Shown: one piece after another, positions 6,183-6,678 of the stretch
Layout: each line of letters starts with the position of its first letter
How positions within the stretch are numbered: the first letter of the stretch is position 1
Assembly: GCA_023250795.1 (NCBI GenBank)
Contig: JAHFAB010000103.1
Span: 1 to 6,678, forward strand
Reading direction: 5' to 3'
DNA: 6,678 bases
Origin: Bacteriovoracaceae bacterium
GTDB taxonomy: Bacteria > Bdellovibrionota > UBA1018
Notes under the pieces: generated by a model
The model's database searches: none
Seen by the model: the letters and a program-made list of their open reading frames with translations, nothing else
Told to the model about the DNA's origin: nothing
Position numbers and translations under genes: made by a program

Positions 6183-6678
6183 TTAGAGCCCATATTTAGC
6201 GCTAATGTATGCTTGAATCGCGGTTCTATCAGCGTCAGATAAAGCTGCGTCGAATACGATGACCTCGGCAATGTCACCATTTAAATAATAACCATTCTGT
6301 CCAGCACCAGTGCCAAGGGTGAAAGCATCCCAAATACCCCCAGAAGTTGTAGTACTGTCTCCCAAGTTGCTTCCATCAAAGTACATCTTGACCGTTTGTG
6401 CAGCTCCAGTTGTAGGGACAACGACTGAAACGTAGTGGAAGTTTGTGAAGTTACTCCAAGCCCCAGCCCAAGTAGTTGCTCCGCCATCAAGGCTACCGAA
6501 ATTAAGATTTCCTGAGGTGTCAGAAATATAGAGTGAGTTTTTTCCATAAGTACTCGAAGCAGCGGTGGTGCTGATCAGTGTACCTTGTGCATTTCCATGG
6601 TTATTTGAGTTTTTGGCAACAACAAAAAAAGTAAAGGCAGTGGGTGTGAGCCCTGTATTGAGAGGTCCAAGTCTCTGT
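6183..6678 (-). CDS. LamG/concanavalin A-like domain protein, C-terminal 164 residues (partial, 5' end outside window)
   Basis: The - strand frame is open from the window edge (6677) to the TAA at 6183-6185. It gives 164 residues, so the ATG at 6386 is internal, not a start. The sequence looks like the C-terminal jelly-roll half of a LamG/concanavalin A-like lectin domain: FTFFVVAKNS strand, LYISDTSGNLNFG, HYVSVVVP, TVKMYFDGSNLGDST and the characteristic ending GDIAEVIVFDAALSDADRTAIQAYISAKYGL split across 6183-6275. Such domains bind carbohydrates or other surface ligands and are common in secreted or surface proteins. The composition is rich in Ser, Thr, Gly and Asn and contains no Cys, fitting an exported protein. 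The N-terminus, signal peptide and any catalytic domain are outside the window. The gene is convergent with the HNH gene. Confidence 0.85.
   Translation of the reverse strand, partial: QRLGPLNTGLTPTAFTFFVVAKNSNNHGNAQGTLISTTAASSTYGKNSLYISDTSGNLNFGSLDGGATTWAGAWSNFTNFHYVSVVVPTTGAAQTVKMYFDGSNLGDSTTTSGGIWDAFTLGTGAGQNGYYLNGDIAEVIVFDAALSDADRTAIQAYISAKYGL

Overview
The window reads as part of a bacterial chromosome of moderate to low GC content, with dense coding and AT-rich intergenic gaps. The best guess for the source is the Bdellovibrionota (Bdellovibrio-like predatory bacteria). This is inferred from two gene types I associate with that group: a lipoprotein with a degenerate von Willebrand A (VWA) fold and a proline-rich tail, and an HNH nuclease with a helical N-terminal half and a Cys-containing HNH C-terminus. 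No marker gene here proves the taxonomy.

Layout. (1) Positions 1-1555, + strand: the end of a riboflavin operon. It holds the C-terminus of GTP cyclohydrolase II (ribA or ribBA), a complete lumazine synthase gene (ribH) overlapping it by 4 bp (ATGA), and, 7 bp further on, a putative HExxH zinc metalloprotease of unknown role. (2) Positions 1573-2802, - strand: a complete RhlE-type DEAD-box RNA helicase, convergent with the first block. (3) Positions 2803-3006: an AT-rich divergent intergenic region with a candidate promoter and a clear ribosome binding site for the next gene. (4) Positions 3007-4680, + strand: a 557-residue predicted lipoprotein with a VWA-like domain lacking its metal site, three Cys/Gly-rich repeat units, and a Pro-Ser tail partly encoded by a perfect hexanucleotide microsatellite. 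(5) Positions 4681-4880: an AT-rich gap ending in a perfect 7+7 bp inverted repeat that abuts the ribosome binding site of the next gene. (6) Positions 4881-5957, + strand: the HNH nuclease, whose linker holds three in-frame copies of a 17-bp palindromic motif. (7) Positions 5958-6182: a convergent gap with a likely intrinsic terminator. (8) Positions 6183-6678, - strand: the C-terminal 164 residues of a LamG/concanavalin A-like surface protein that runs off the window.

How they fit together. RibA and RibH supply successive parts of the riboflavin pathway. GTP cyclohydrolase II opens GTP, and lumazine synthase joins the later pyrimidine intermediate to dihydroxybutanone phosphate. The metalloprotease is probably co-transcribed with them but has no obvious link to riboflavin. 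The remaining genes look like separate transcription units. The lipoprotein and the LamG protein are both predicted to be exported or surface-exposed, and the HNH gene between them may be a member of a multicopy family. I found no tRNA, rRNA, insertion sequence or CRISPR array. The most unusual signals are the palindromic repeats inside the HNH gene and the hybrid architecture of the lipoprotein.
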